From Amoebidium appalachense (lineage: Eukaryota > Ichthyosporea), in contig CAVNZM010000004.1 of the NCBI GenBank assembly GCA_963693365.1, forward strand, positions 11,036,001 to 11,100,000: a stretch of 64,000 nucleotides of DNA, read 5' to 3'. Below the pieces are notes generated by a model. It was not told where the DNA came from. It searched no databases and was given only the letters and a program-made list of their open reading frames with translations. Numbering within the stretch: the first letter of the stretch is position 1; each line of letters begins with the position of its first letter. The position numbers and the translations under genes are program-made. Shown here one piece after another: positions 13,773 through 32,750 of the stretch.

Positions 13773-16700
13773 GAGTGTGAGTGTGAGTGGGAACATACCC
13801 TGACGCGCCTATAGACTTGCTCAGACATGACCGTACTCATGAACTCATGTGGACAGGCACCAGGCATAGGCATCAAACAAGCAGGTGCACAAACACGTGA
13901 AGAATGTATACAACATATCACCCACCTAACGATATTGTTTAATGTTTAGAAAACATCGGTCACTATGCATGCCTGCGCGTTGGGCCAGGATGGGCTTGTC
14001 ATTGAATCTTGGGCCTAAGTCAAGAGTACATATACTGATGTCTAAAGAAATGTGCCTGATGATTCTGTGTGGGTCGGGCTGGATCCATTTTCCCCTTTTT
14101 TTGCCCCTAACATTTGGTTTGTTTTTTATTTGTGGGTGTGTGGAAGGGGCCGGGGGGGGGGGGGGGGGGGGGGGGGGGGCTGTTACGTAATCAATAGAAC
14201 ACCTATCCATTTTCTTACTTCTTTCCTCCACACATACAAATACACACACACTCACTCACTCACTCACTCACTCACACACACACACTCACACACCTGCAGA
14301 GCTATCGTCTCCCGATACTTTAAAACCGTTTATAGCCAAGCTGACGCCTGCCGTCACACCCACACCAACGGAAAAAACCGGAATTTCCGATTTCTTTTCG
14401 GATAGTTCTTCGGATTCGGAGACCGAGGCACCGGTAGCAGAACCGAGCAACGAAGAGGGGAAGGAAGAAGGGAAACAGAAAAGCGAAAAGAAGAAGAAGA
14501 AGGAAAAGAAGAAAAAGTCGAAGAGCAAGCACAAACACAAGGACAAGGACGGGAAGAAGAGGAAGAAGGACAAGAAAGAAAAGAAGGAAAAGAAAAAGGA
14601 GAAACACAAGCACGCACACGACACGGACGCCCCCGCCGGGACCGACCCCGCACAGGTACAAGCGGAAGGGGGGAAAGGGGGGGAGGAAGAAGAGGGAGAG
14701 ATTTTGGAAGAGGGAGGGGATGAGGTTCTCGAATCTTCCGTACCTCCTGCACAACAACAACCACTCCAACCACTCGCACCACAAACACGAACAATTATGA
14801 CTCCGGCAGAAGCGGCCGCAGCGGAAAAAGAGCGACTTGCGAGGTTGAAAGCGGAAAAGGAAAAAGAGAAGGCGGAAAAGGAGCGTTCGGCAAGGGAGAG
14901 GATAGAGAGAGAGCAAGCTGAGAGGGAGAGGCAGGAACGGGAGAGGCAGGAGAGGGAGAGGGAGAGGGCACGTAAGGAGCAGGCGGAGAAGGGGAAGGTG
15001 AAGAAGGACAAGGTTAGCAAGGTGGGCAAGCTGAGGCGCAAGATGGTGGCTATGAGGGCGGGCACGGCAGTCTCACACTCACAGGTACGTGGTGTGTGTG
15101 GGTGTGTGTGTGGATGGGGGGGGGGGGGGGGGGGGGGGGGGGATGGGCGTGTGGGCGTGTGGGCGTGGGTGTGTGGGTGTGTGGGTGTGTGTGACTCACA
15201 GGTTTATGGATGTTGCTGGGTGGGTTGGTGGGTGCGCTTTTGTGTGCATTTGTGTGTGTGCATGTGTGGGGTGGGGTGCATTCCTGTCTGTGCGCACACG
15301 CTTTGCAGTAGATGGCAGTAGTTGCCAATGAAAGGGTTTTTCGTTTTGTGTTTCCTTTTTATAATCGGATCATACTGTTTCCGATGCAAAAATTAACCAA
15401 CCCAACCGCCCAAAAGTTGGGTTTTGGGGGGCAGGAGAAGGGGGAGGGAAATGTGGGGGGGGGGGGGGGGGGGGGCTGTCAAGAAAAAGGGACAAACGAA
15501 AAAAAAGTACCCAGTCCTTGTCGGCTAAGGTAACCCACACTGGCGCAGAACCACTAACACGCTCCTCCGCTCTCTCTGTACTCCTTTTTTTTCTTTCATT
15601 TGACCACCCATGCATCATAACACATTTACACGCACAAACACTCACACACTCACACACTCACATGCATGCACACACACGTACACACGTACACGTGCAGATA
15701 TTCGAGAACCAGCGACGACCCAGTGGTGGGCCCGTCTCAGGCCTGTCCACACTGGCCACGGGTGCCTCACGTCCACCAGAACCCACAAACACACAGTCGT
15801 CGTCACAAAATCTCCGCTCCACCGACAGCGGGGAGGAACGAATCGAAAAACCCAAAGAGAAATCCCCGAAAAAACCCGCACCCCTACCACCCGCCAACCC
15901 ATCCGCAGCGCTAAATGCGCTGAGAGGGAGTGGAATGGCACGTGCCGCATCTCCCCCTGCCATCCCGCCACCGAAATCCAAGCAGAAGGGGCCCATATCA
16001 TCACGTGACAAACCCCCACCCAGGCCCAGCCTGCCTGGGAGGACCCTTTCCAACCCTACGGGGGACAGTGGGGGATCAGATACGACCGATGTCAACAGCA
16101 TGAAGCGGGTTGCCAGCAGCGAGCACGACGCAAAGAAGAAGCCCAAAACCACACAGGACGAGCAAAAAAACCCCGCACCACCGGTAAAAAACCCCGCCAC
16201 CGCAAAACCCGTCGGCGACGGGAAGTGCCGGTGTGACGGAGAGCAAACCGGGTGGGGGCAACAATAGTTTGTTGGGGTTGGGGGGTATTGGGCTGGACAG
16301 TACGGACGATTTTACGACGGACATTCTGGGAGAGGAGGATTTGATAGCATCACTGGCACGAAGTTCCCCCCCACCCGCCCTATCCCACCCAAATTCGACC
16401 GCACAGCTACTTGAAACCCCCCTCGGTAAATCTCCGGTGCGGAAAACCACGGCTGCCGAGCACGTGTGGAGCGTAAATTCGCTGTTTGGCCCGAACCCCA
16501 CCAAGGACCCCGCCCCAGCCAAGCAGGCGGAGGCACCGAAAATTGCGCTGTCAATCGAACAAATTACACGTACGCTCGTGGACAACACCCCTCCGGCACC
16601 TGCCCCCAAGCCTGTGCCTGTACAAAAACCCCCATCTGCCCCTGCTGCAAATCAAGCAGCCACAACACTTCAAGCACCCGGGTCAGGCGCCCTGGGTCTT

Positions 16701-16956
16701 GCACTCCCGAAGCCGGGGGTGGAGAGCACGTTGGGGGGGTTGTATTCAGCGGCAACACAGTTGGGGTATGCACAACAACAGAGCCAGCCGCAGGGGAGTA
16801 CACAGGCACAACAGCAGCAGTTGCAACTGTTGCAGCAGCAGAAACTTCAACAGCAGTTGTTGCAGCAGCAGCAACAACAACAACAACAACAACAACAATT
16901 ACTACAGCAACAGCAACAACAACAACAACAGCAATTGCTACAACAGCAACAGCAGC

Positions 16957-17000
<44 letters not shown>

Positions 17001-19263
17001 CTTGCAGGTTCGGCAGCGGCGGCGGTTCAACCTACGCAACCGCAAATTGGTGGGTCTGTGGCTAGTGCTCCGCGTGCACAGGCACCAGTACACAGCGCCC
17101 TGCAACTTTTGCAACAACAACAAGGCCACGCGGCACAGCAGGGTGGGCAACAGCAAACACCGCAGCAATTATTGCAGCAGAAATTGTTGCAGCAACAGAG
17201 GGTGCAGCTATTGCAGCAGCAGCAGCAGCAGATTCTTGCTCAACAGCAGCAGCAACAGTTATTGTTGCAACAACAACAACAACAGCAACAACAACAACAA
17301 CAACAGCAAGTGTCCACGCAGCAACAACAGCTTTCACAGCAGCAACAACAACAGCAACAACAGCAGATTTTGGCGCAACAGCAACAGCAACAACAACAAC
17401 AACAACAACAACAATTACAACAACAACAACAATTACAGCAACAGCAACAGTTACAACAACAACAGCAACAACAACAACAACAACTTCTACTCCAACGTCA
17501 GCAACTCCTACAGCAACAGCAGCAGCAACAGGCGGCAGCCCAGCAACAACAACAACAACAACAACTCCTCTCTCAACACCCCAACACAGCGGCCTACCCT
17601 CGCGGCATGCAACCCCCAGGGGTAGTAGCACCTACCAAGACCGTACCCCAACACCCGCCCACATCCGCCGTCAGCCAACCCAACACCACCACGCCACAGC
17701 CTACTGCACAAGCCCCAGGTGGCTACCCTTTCCCCTCTTCGGCCGATCCACAATCCATACCCAAATCCCACACCGTTCCTGCGGCTACAGGTGGACGTGG
17801 GTCTGTTGGTGGTGTGCCCATGGCCCAGCCCCCACCCACCCACCCGACAGCAGGGCCCCGCATCCGGGGAGTAGGTAGTAACCCCTCCGTTCCTACCCCA
17901 GTTGCACCCCCCAGTGGCATAACCGCTGCCGGGGATGCCTCTCGCCTGCCTTTCTCCATGGCGTCTCAGTTAGGCCCTGCCGCCGCCCCGGATAGTGATG
18001 CATCAGACAGGGTGCAACCCCCACGGGGCACCCCTGCCGCTGGTTATTACCCGGGCAGCACACCGTATGGGGCCCAACAACAACCACCACACGCACGTGC
18101 AGGCCCGCCCGTTGCTGTGCGGCCCCCTGGGTACGGCACGGAGGGTGGACCATCCCCGGCCCAACGCCACCCCATCAGCCAGGGGGGTTCGTTTGCACCA
18201 CAGCAACCCCAGCAGAGGGGGCAGGTAGGCCCACCCACACCGGGCTACGCACCCTATGCCCAGCACCCCTTTGCACATGCACCAGAGAAGAGACAGCCGG
18301 CAGAGGTACCCGGCCCGGGCCCAGGGGCGCCACCCGGTCAAGGGCGTGCACAGTACCCCCCTGGGTATGGGGGGCCACAGAGGCAGTATGGGGAGTGGCA
18401 GAGCCAGATAGCCGGGGCAGACCCGGCAGCCTACCAGCGTCCGGCCCAGGGCCCCCCATCAACGGCATCCCCGGCATCTGCGGCAGCATCTGGCCCCCAA
18501 TACCCCCTCGGATACAAACCCCCCGCACAGGTACCTCCTCGCGAACAGCAGCAACAAGTGGCAGCCGGCCCACCACGGCCACAGCCAAACGCACCTCCGG
18601 GGGCTCAAGCGGGGGCGGGAGCAGGACACCACCAGGGAGAGAATGCATGGGCTGGGATCAGCGGTGGGGGGAGTAACCGGCAGATCACGGTAGTGATTAA
18701 GGGCAACTCGTACTTTGCCCTACTAGCCAATGGGGAGCAGATGGAGGTGATCCAGCTACCGGATGGCAAGTGGGCCCCCAAGGCACGTGTAGCCCCTGAA
18801 CCGGCTCAACAACAGCAACAGCCCCCACAAGGGGCACAGCAGTGGTCACGTGACCCCCAGCAGCACCAGAAACCAACACAGCCCCCACCGGGCCCCGTGC
18901 CCAAACCGTTACCCCAACAACAGCAGCCCATGGCTCCTTCCCCGGCCGGCAGTTACCCAGGGAGCCAAGGGGAGGGATATGGGCAGGCCCAGAGGTATGG
19001 GGCACCATACGGGGCACAGCCTAGGCCAGGGGAGGCACCGGGCCCCGGGGGTGGATATCCGGTGAGTGGGTACCAGCAAAGATGGCCGGAGGGACCACCC
19101 GGCGCACAGCAGCAGCCGTATGCTTACCCGGACCAGCAGAGGCAGGTGTGTGTAAGCACATACAAGCATGTAGGCGAGCACATGCGATTTTTTTAACTCT
19201 ATAATTGGTTCCTTGTCATGTTATCTCTTCGTCAAACCCCCCCCCCCCCCCCCCCCCAACACA

Positions 19264-19300
<37 letters not shown>

Positions 19301-19999
19301 CAAACTACAACAAAAAATGACGCACAGAAACATGGCCACTTTTATCAAAGTTTTTAAGGTAATTACCACACATGTGTTCCTGTTTGAGACAGAATGTACC
19401 TGCGTATACTACACATATTGCTCGGTGGTGATTGGGAACTTCTTTACTTGGTGGGTGTAGGGGCTGACACTGACTGATATTTGGGGTGGTGTAGGGCCCA
19501 GGGATGATGGCCCCTGTGCAACCCGACCAGGCTAGGCAGGGTAAGTGCAAGCATGTGTGTGCCGATGAAACCTCGGGAATACACATGCTGCCACTGTGCA
19601 TGACATTGTACCAGTGTTGACACATGGGCATGCATGTGCTGTTGTGTGGTATCTAGGCCGGGATGCCGTTTCAGAGGGGCTGTTTTAAGTTTGTACACGC
19701 AGAAGGGAACTTTTTGCGTGCACCGTGGCGTGTGGGTGGGTGGGTGTGCGTGCAGTGTGGCGTGTGGGTGGGTGGGTGGCTGGTTGTGTTTGCGTGTGTG
19801 TGTGTGTTTGTGCATGTGCCTGTGCCTGTGCTTGTCTGTTTGTGATTGGGGAGGGGGGGGGGGAGAGGGGCGGCAGTGCCGAAAACTGAACTTCTGTGTT
19901 TGTGCAGAGATGGGCTACCCCCAAGGCTACCCAGCCGGCCAGCCCGGAGGCCCATATATGGGTTATGACGACCCGAAGAAGGGCAGGCCCGTAAGATGA
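6695..19999 (+). CDS. ARID4-like Tudor / chromo-barrel chromatin protein with long poly-Q
   Basis: Thirteen exons join in one frame to about 1870 aa: 6695-6784, 7721-7904, 8803-8926, 9167-9235, 9788-9923, 10331-10422, 11680-11818, 13172-13637, 14300-15084, 15698-16183, 16242-19145, 19495-19540 and 19908-19999 (TGA). Residues 10-115 resemble the N-terminal Tudor/RBB1NT region of ARID4A/B ([16 protein letters not shown], then a basic-hydrophobic strand block and LVFNDGD). Residues 180-250 look like a chromo-barrel/Tudor-knot ([10 protein letters not shown], then [17 protein letters not shown]). An acidic Ser/Asp patch lies between them. Two K/E-rich stretches follow (residues 295-385 and 450-550), then an ER-rich probable coiled coil at 605-690, poly-Q at 1040-1300, and a P/G/Q-rich tail ending GRPVR. 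I see no ARID domain. By family knowledge it would be a nuclear methyl-lysine or DNA reader acting with histone deacetylase complexes; that role is inference. The small-intron border at 16184 is the weakest junction. Confidence 0.8.
8711..8780. repeat. (GT)n microsatellite
   Basis: A pure GT array about 20 bases upstream of the 8803 exon acceptor in the chromatin gene. Confidence 0.9.
11819..13171 (+). other. Long intron of the chromatin gene
   Basis: Carries mixed AT-richer sequence (11930-12370), G runs at 12519-12549 and 12617-12632, a very long G run at 12668-12721 (54 bases), and a C run at 13020-13049. An 84-codon open frame at 12113-12367 has no recognisable relatives and I treat it as chance. 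Confidence 0.7.
12668..12721 (+). repeat. 54-base G homopolymer
   Basis: An uninterrupted run of G within an intron, one of dozens of G or C runs over 15 bases in this window. It has the potential to form G-quadruplexes. Confidence 0.9.
16184..16241 (+). other. Putative 58-nt intron in the chromatin gene
   Basis: The frame open from 15698 and the frame open through the poly-Q region differ by one base. Removing GTAAAAAACC...GACGGAG (58 nt, GT-AG) joins CCG to AGC and keeps the protein open. The other twelve introns range from about 240 to 1660 nt, so this one is exceptional. A one-base error in the neighbouring A6C4 run would explain the shift equally well. Confidence 0.5.
16790..17580 (+). 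repeat. Poly-glutamine coding repeat (CAA/CAG)
   Basis: About 790 bases of mixed CAA and CAG codons encode long Q runs with a few L, I, A, V, S and T interruptions. The reading frame stays open throughout. The codon mixture, rather than pure CAG, would slow repeat-length slippage. Confidence 0.9.
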
Positions 20000-22363
20000 G
20001 ACATACATTCACACATGCACATGCACAAGCACACGCACATGCACACGCAAGCACTTCTACATGCTCTTACATATGCACATTCACACGTTTTTGGTGATGA
20101 TTTTAAGATCGTTAACACAAGCAAACCTTTTTGTATCACTTCAATGGTCAATAGAGTTTACTGTTACTTAAGTCGCTGACTGCGGATCTGCCAGGAAGAA
20201 CTGGATGTGTATCTGACATAACGATGTATAGTGTCAATATGAAACGAGTAGTGGTATTTTGTTTGTTTTTTGATGTTCGTAGGTGTATTTTACGCTTATA
20301 CCTGTTTAATATGATGAGTGTAAGTGCATGTTTGCACGTGTATTTTGACACGGCATGAACATCACGTAATCTTGTATGCTTTAGGGTCGGCGCAGCGGGC
20401 ATTCACCGAAAATGTACACCTGACTAATATTAGATATTAGTGTGATATGGCATAGTATCTAGACTTATAGTCACGTGTTTATCTGGTGTGCTTCTAAGGT
20501 CGGCTATATAATGTTTATCTAGGTTATGATGTGGGTGGGTGTATGCTGGTAACGGTATTATGGGTATTTGGCCCAAATATCGAACGTCAACTTGAAGGGA
20601 GTAAAGTGCTGTACTGCTAAAGACTCGAGGGACGTCTTATTGGTGTGCTGTATATGCGTGTTTGTGCCTGTGCGTGCCTGGTGGCTCAGGATATACACGT
20701 GTATGCATGAACCTGTCCAGTGTGCATGTGTCTGTGTCTGTGTGTAGAACGATGGTGTGGGGGTTAGTCTTTGTGTGGTGCATATGTAAGGGCGTGTTTG
20801 GCAGCCAAAAATACTCGTATTCGTATGAGGTGTTTATCACTTTGTATTGCTGCGGACATCGTCAGGGGCCCAGCCTCACTTGACGGCCTACTGCGTTTTC
20901 CAGCGCAGCCAATCAAATGCAGCTAGTGACTTATGTACACTGTATGCAATAAAACAACCCTAGTATAGATTATGGATAAGCAGAAGCTAGCATTGGTAGC
21001 TCCGAGAGAAAGTGACACCGTATCACAATATCATACTGTGCATCATTAATAAGGTGACCTAACACGGTCATTTTATAACGGATATACTGGGGGAGAGAAG
21101 TAGAAAAGAGAATAAAGCCGCCCATAACCTCCGGTTCTACATTAGCTAACAGGTCACACTTATTGATAGGTATGCATCCGCGAGTAAAGCCCCCCACACG
21201 TATATTACACATACGAGCAGAAGACATCAAAAACCGATTACAACGCCAAGACATAATCATTTTTGCATATATTTATAATGATACGACACAACATCATGAA
21301 TAAACGAATCTATATAGGAGCGAGATTGTCTAACCGTATCCGCCATATAGGCTACTAGTAGTTGGTGTTTTTGCTGACCTAACACTGGGTGGGACTCGAC
21401 ACGTAAAGTAAAAAGGTATCTATCAGGCTTAGACTTAAAACTATTCATAGGTGGCACACTATGGTCCAGCCGTACCTCCGGTGGAGTCGCCATATATTGC
21501 GCGAAAATACGAATACGATGAAAAGACGATATAACTGCGCTGCCAACACGCATACGCCCTAAGTATTTTGGGTGTTTTGTATTAACAAAACGGTGCTACC
21601 TGTTTGTAGGTTGGGTTTCTGTGTATGTACCTGTAACTACCTGCACATTGCATGCATGTGGTGTGTTTGTGCAATCCCCGGTGCATGCGTGCGTGCGTGC
21701 GTACGTACGGAAACTCTTCCGTGCATGACTTCAGTGAAAGAAGGCCTAGGAGCATGTTGTCGTGTGTAAGGGGGGCTTTCACCCGGTTGCATACGGAGAC
21801 GCACACACATAGCTCGCCTAGCATGATTTGCATAAGCTGTACGTGTATACTCTGGATATCATGTAACACTATAGACTAAGTATGTCCACATCTACATGTG
21901 GATCTGATCAACAGATGCGTATTTACATTGCGGCCTGTATATTTATAAGCTTCCATGTGTGTATACGTACACGGACAAATTCAAGGTTATGGTGTGTTAA
22001 CGTTCAGCTGGAGCTGAACCTTGCGTAGCAAACGGAACACACACATGATAAATGATCACTAGCTAGCTAATCTAGGTGAGATTAACGTGTACTTACTCTA
22101 GCTCTATGAGTATGTAGTACTATATTATCGTGTTGGTTATCATTGAAGACACATCAAATCCACGCAGGCCGGGTGGCCTGTATACATTTATTCCACACCC
22201 ATATATATACATATGACATGACATAAATACCATGGCCATGGAAGTCTAGGCCATTGATGTGTGTTGCATATTTGATGACTGGTTGGGCATCATTGAATTA
22301 TAAACGAACTACTATCGGGTACATTGTTGATATCGATCGGCATTCGCAGGAATTACAGTATCT
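20000..22363. other. Intergenic region with little recognisable content
   Basis: Mixed-composition sequence between the chromatin gene and the minus-strand genes, unusually free of G runs. A possible AATAAA lies at 20948-20953, far from the stop at 19999. Two overlapping minus-strand frames at 20970-21553 are listed separately. Nothing else is supported. Confidence 0.6.
20970..21553 (-). pseudogene. Possible retroelement remnant (two overlapping frames)
   Basis: A 98-codon frame (21553-21257) overlaps a 96-codon frame (21260-20970) by four bases. The second contains NDAQYDIVIRCHFLSEL, which recalls the C-terminal part of retropepsins in LTR retrotransposons (a pattern like YDIILGxDFL). The glycine and aspartate usually seen there are absent. 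The overlap probably marks a frameshift in a once single coding region. This is weak evidence; it could also be a chance open region in AT-richer DNA. Confidence 0.25.
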
Positions 22364-22783
22364 TTACGTAATGTTTGTACACGACCTGCCCCTTTCACAC
22401 ATCTCGCCACAATCACTAACGCCATAGATATCTTCTGTATGCCAATCTTTCACACATGTAAAACGTTTTCCATACATGAAGTCTAAGTAAATGTACGGAC
22501 AGAGCCCATATATCGGCCCTGTGTTGTACCTCCCACAACAAAAACAATGAAATAAACGTGAATCATTCTTAAAATCCAACAAACTTCTTTGTGCAGCGAT
22601 TTGCTGCTGGACAACCTCAGCCGATTTGGGCAGAGTCCCCAAAAAGGATGTGTTTGGCAACTTTCCATTAAATATGGCATCATCTTCCATAAATGGCTTA
22701 TCACCTTCCATATATGGACAATCATCCGGAATGATCACCTTTAAGTCCCCAAAACAGGCGTCCTTTGCATGAACACATCGCAC
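22364..22783 (-). CDS. Orphan cysteine-containing open frame
   Basis: About 139 codons are open to TAA at 22364. The frame has no ATG at its far end; its first in-frame ATG begins MEGDKPFMEDD, about 25 codons in. The C-terminal half is rich in Cys, Tyr and Gly (FHCFCCGRYNTG, then LCPYIYLDF, CVKDW, DCGEMCERG), which could bind zinc or form disulfides. Codon use looks natural rather than repeat-derived. I do not recognise a family. A 25-bp repeat with CRE octamers lies just upstream in its orientation. It may be an exon of a larger gene, a lone gene or a remnant. Confidence 0.35.
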   Translation of the reverse strand: MRCVHAKDACFGDLKVIIPDDCPYMEGDKPFMEDDAIFNGKLPNTSFLGTLPKSAEVVQQQIAAQRSLLDFKNDSRLFHCFCCGRYNTGPIYGLCPYIYLDFMYGKRFTCVKDWHTEDIYGVSDCGEMCERGRSCTNIT

Positions 22784-22787
22784 GACC

Positions 22788-22848
22788 TTCCATATATGTA
22801 CATGACGTCACCTTCCATATATGTACATGACGTCACCTTCCATATATG
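22788..22848. repeat. 25-bp tandem repeat carrying TGACGTCA
   Basis: TTCCATATATGTACATGACG plus TCACC is repeated at 22788-22812 and 22813-22837, with a third partial copy to 22848. Each full copy contains the octamer TGACGTCA, the consensus site for CREB/ATF-type bZIP factors. It sits between the stop of the aldo/keto reductase (22882) and the orphan frame. Confidence 0.8.
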
Positions 22849-22881
22849 GTCTTGAGCAGTGCCTCTCGTCCCCCATGGCCC

Positions 22882-30661
<7,780 letters not shown>

Positions 30662-31010
30662 ATTGAGGGGTCACACAATGTGTTGGGGTCAAGTTGAGAG
30701 AATGGATGGGTACCAAAGAGAGGGAACGGGGGAACTTCAAGCTATCAAGGGTGAGGGCGGGTGTCAATATGACCGCTCTTGCTCCTTCAAAAACGCAGCC
30801 TATGCGCACATATGAGCCACGGAATACATAGATGTATGCCCACTATACAGGCTCTGTGGTGGAAACCCGATGTGGCTTTCAGTTTTTTTGTTTGCTCTTG
30901 TTTTTTTTTTTTGCAATTGTTTTTTTGGGGGGTTAATCTCAGCCAGGCCCTTGCAAAAATATCCCGATTTTCGGGATATATCACGAAAATATCGAATGTT
31001 GCCCTGAATA
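30662..31010. other. Intergenic, upstream of the aldo/keto reductase
   Basis: No gene is seen. The left part is the presumed promoter side of the minus-strand reductase gene; no clear TATA box stands within 60 bases of its ATG. The right part (from about 30945) enters the GATATATC-type repeat. Confidence 0.5.
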
Positions 31011-31030
31011 TCTTTTCTTTTGACTGGATT
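30945..31030. repeat. GATATATC-rich repeat, left block
   Basis: AT-rich DNA with recurring AAAATATC, CCCGATTTTCGGGATATATC and CTGAATATC motifs, many self-complementary. Matching blocks lie at 31738-31905 and 32575-32750. Confidence 0.65.
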
Positions 31031-31749
31031 TATTCAACGGAAAGATATGCAAGTATGCACGGCATACGGATAAGACAATAAAAACTTCACGAGTTATCCA
31101 GTAACAAGTGCATACTGAGATACCTGAACACTGTGTGAAAATCATATAAATACTCAATGTGACGACCAACAGAATTCAACAAAAAGTCTAAAGTGTTCAC
31201 ATTGCCAGCTAGTGTAGCAGATACCCGGAGGGAAAGAGAAAGAGGTAAAACGCGACATAAAAATTCACACCTATCAACATGCTTGCGATTAAAAAGGTCA
31301 GCGCAAAAGTGGCACCAGCGGCGATGAAAACAAGAATTACAGCGCCACTGCACAACTGCCCAGGCAATATCAACATCAGAGCACCATACAGACTTATCTA
31401 CTAGGGTGGTATCCATACGTACAGCAGGAGAAATGTATCCTGCCAAAGCTCCCAAAAAGCGATAATGATCAGTACGGTGTTGCCTAAGGAACATAACACA
31501 TGCCGACTGAGTTTTACCTTTGATTTCTCTATCAGAACGAGAAAGAAACTTATACTGCGTATGGTAATAACGCGAAAAGGCAGAAAAAACAGGAAGAGAA
31601 AAGAAAGAGGGAGTGAGATAGCGAGAGGAAGAATCAGGTGGAAAGAGGGTAGGCTGAGGACATTCAGAAGTAGCGTTGGTGAATCGGGGGGGAAGAGGGG
31701 TGGAGGGAGGGGGGGGAAAGAAAGCATAAAGAGGGTGACTGAATATCAC
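31012..31749 (-). mobile_element. 3' part of a LINE-like retrotransposon
   Basis: A minus-strand frame (31749-31087) ends with residues including WCHFCADLFNRKHVDRCEF, a C-x2-C-x7-H-x3-C arrangement. That is close to the C-terminal zinc knuckle of R2-type non-LTR reverse transcriptases (C-x2-C-x7-H-x4-C). The frame is followed by a short 3' region containing TATGCAAGTATGCACGGCAT and TTTATTCAACGGAAAG. Degenerate copies of the same coding end and tail recur at 39215-39926, so the sequence is repetitive. The reverse transcriptase core is not present, as is typical of 5'-truncated insertions. Membership in LINEs is inference from the knuckle and tail; the N-terminal part of the frame is proline-rich and may be unrelated. 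Confidence 0.5.
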
Positions 31750-31905
31750 AAAAATATCCCGGCAAAAGCCCCTGAATAATCTTATTTGAAAATATCTTAA
31801 AGGCCCCTGAATATCACGGGATATGTATCAAAAATATCTTGACTTTGACCTGAATATCAAGTCGAAATATCCTGATTTTTTGCCTTGAATATCACGAAAA
31901 AATTT
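31738..31905. repeat. GATATATC-rich repeat, middle block
   Basis: Repeated CTGAATATCACGGGATAT, AAAATATC and GAATATCACG motifs directly beyond the LINE-like segment. At its end, TTTCTTTTGACT resembles the element tail seen near 31015 and 39925. Confidence 0.65.
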
Positions 31906-32574
31906 CTTTTGACTCGGTTTTATTGATCCGTTGATGAAGGCAACGTGCAGCCACAGGCTACATAACCACCAATAGAACTGAAAAAGCCAAAGCTACGAAA
32001 TAAAAATAAAGCTACAAGTGACAAAGGACACCAGCGGGCAAAACCTTAAGTGTACGTGTATGCGTGAAGCTAGTTTGCTCCAACGTTAGTCATATGCATT
32101 GATGTTGACCAGACCGTGCACTCCGCAAGAAGACATCATTACTACTGCTTCCCAACAGGCCCCCCTCAAAACCTACCGAGGCACAGCAAGCAAGTCAGCC
32201 TCTAAAAGAGCAATGCAGAACAAATCTGAGCTAAAAAAACATTCCCAACGAGGCCCGGCCCCTAGATAACCCGGAGAAACTGCATCTAGCTCTCTGATAA
32301 GGTGGCCTAGCCTGGCAGGACACACAGAAAAAATATCCCCCCTTTACCCAAATAAGGAAATAAACGGGGTTTTGTTCCGATTTCCGCTATTTTTGTAGAT
32401 CCCTATGGAGAGCATATATATACCCCCAAGGTCGTCCATCTAAGGGCAATCCAAAGCAATCCGGTCGCTTTAGGCCCTTTTTAGGCTAAAATAGAAGATT
32501 TGGTAGTGCAGGAAGTGCGAAATAAGATTTTTCTGTGACTTTTTGTTGAGTTTTTCACAAATTTTTACATTGAA
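31906..32574. other. Region without a supported gene
   Basis: Mixed sequence between two GATATATC-rich blocks, with stops in all frames. It may be an older insertion, but no terminal structure was found. Confidence 0.5.
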
Positions 32575-32750
32575 AACAAGGGATATATCCCGATTTAAAG
32601 TCGTGATATATCCCGCCCTGAAAGATATTTATGATATATCATTTTTTTGGTCTGTCCCCTGGATATCATTCGATATATCCTGCCTAGTCCCCGAATATCT
32701 CGAGATATATCATAATATGTATCGAATCGGCCCCTGAATATCAGAAGAAG
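32575..32750. repeat. GATATATC-rich repeat, right block
   Basis: Motifs such as GGGATATATCCCG, TCGTGATATATCCCG, CGATATATCC and CGAGATATATC recur every 15-35 bases, with variable spacers such as GGCCCCTGAATATC. Confidence 0.65.

Noticed and set aside
14286-15065. 259-codon minus-strand frame rich in S, F and L
   Set aside because: It is the complement of the K/E-rich exon of the chromatin gene, whose plus-strand frame is continuous with its neighbours.
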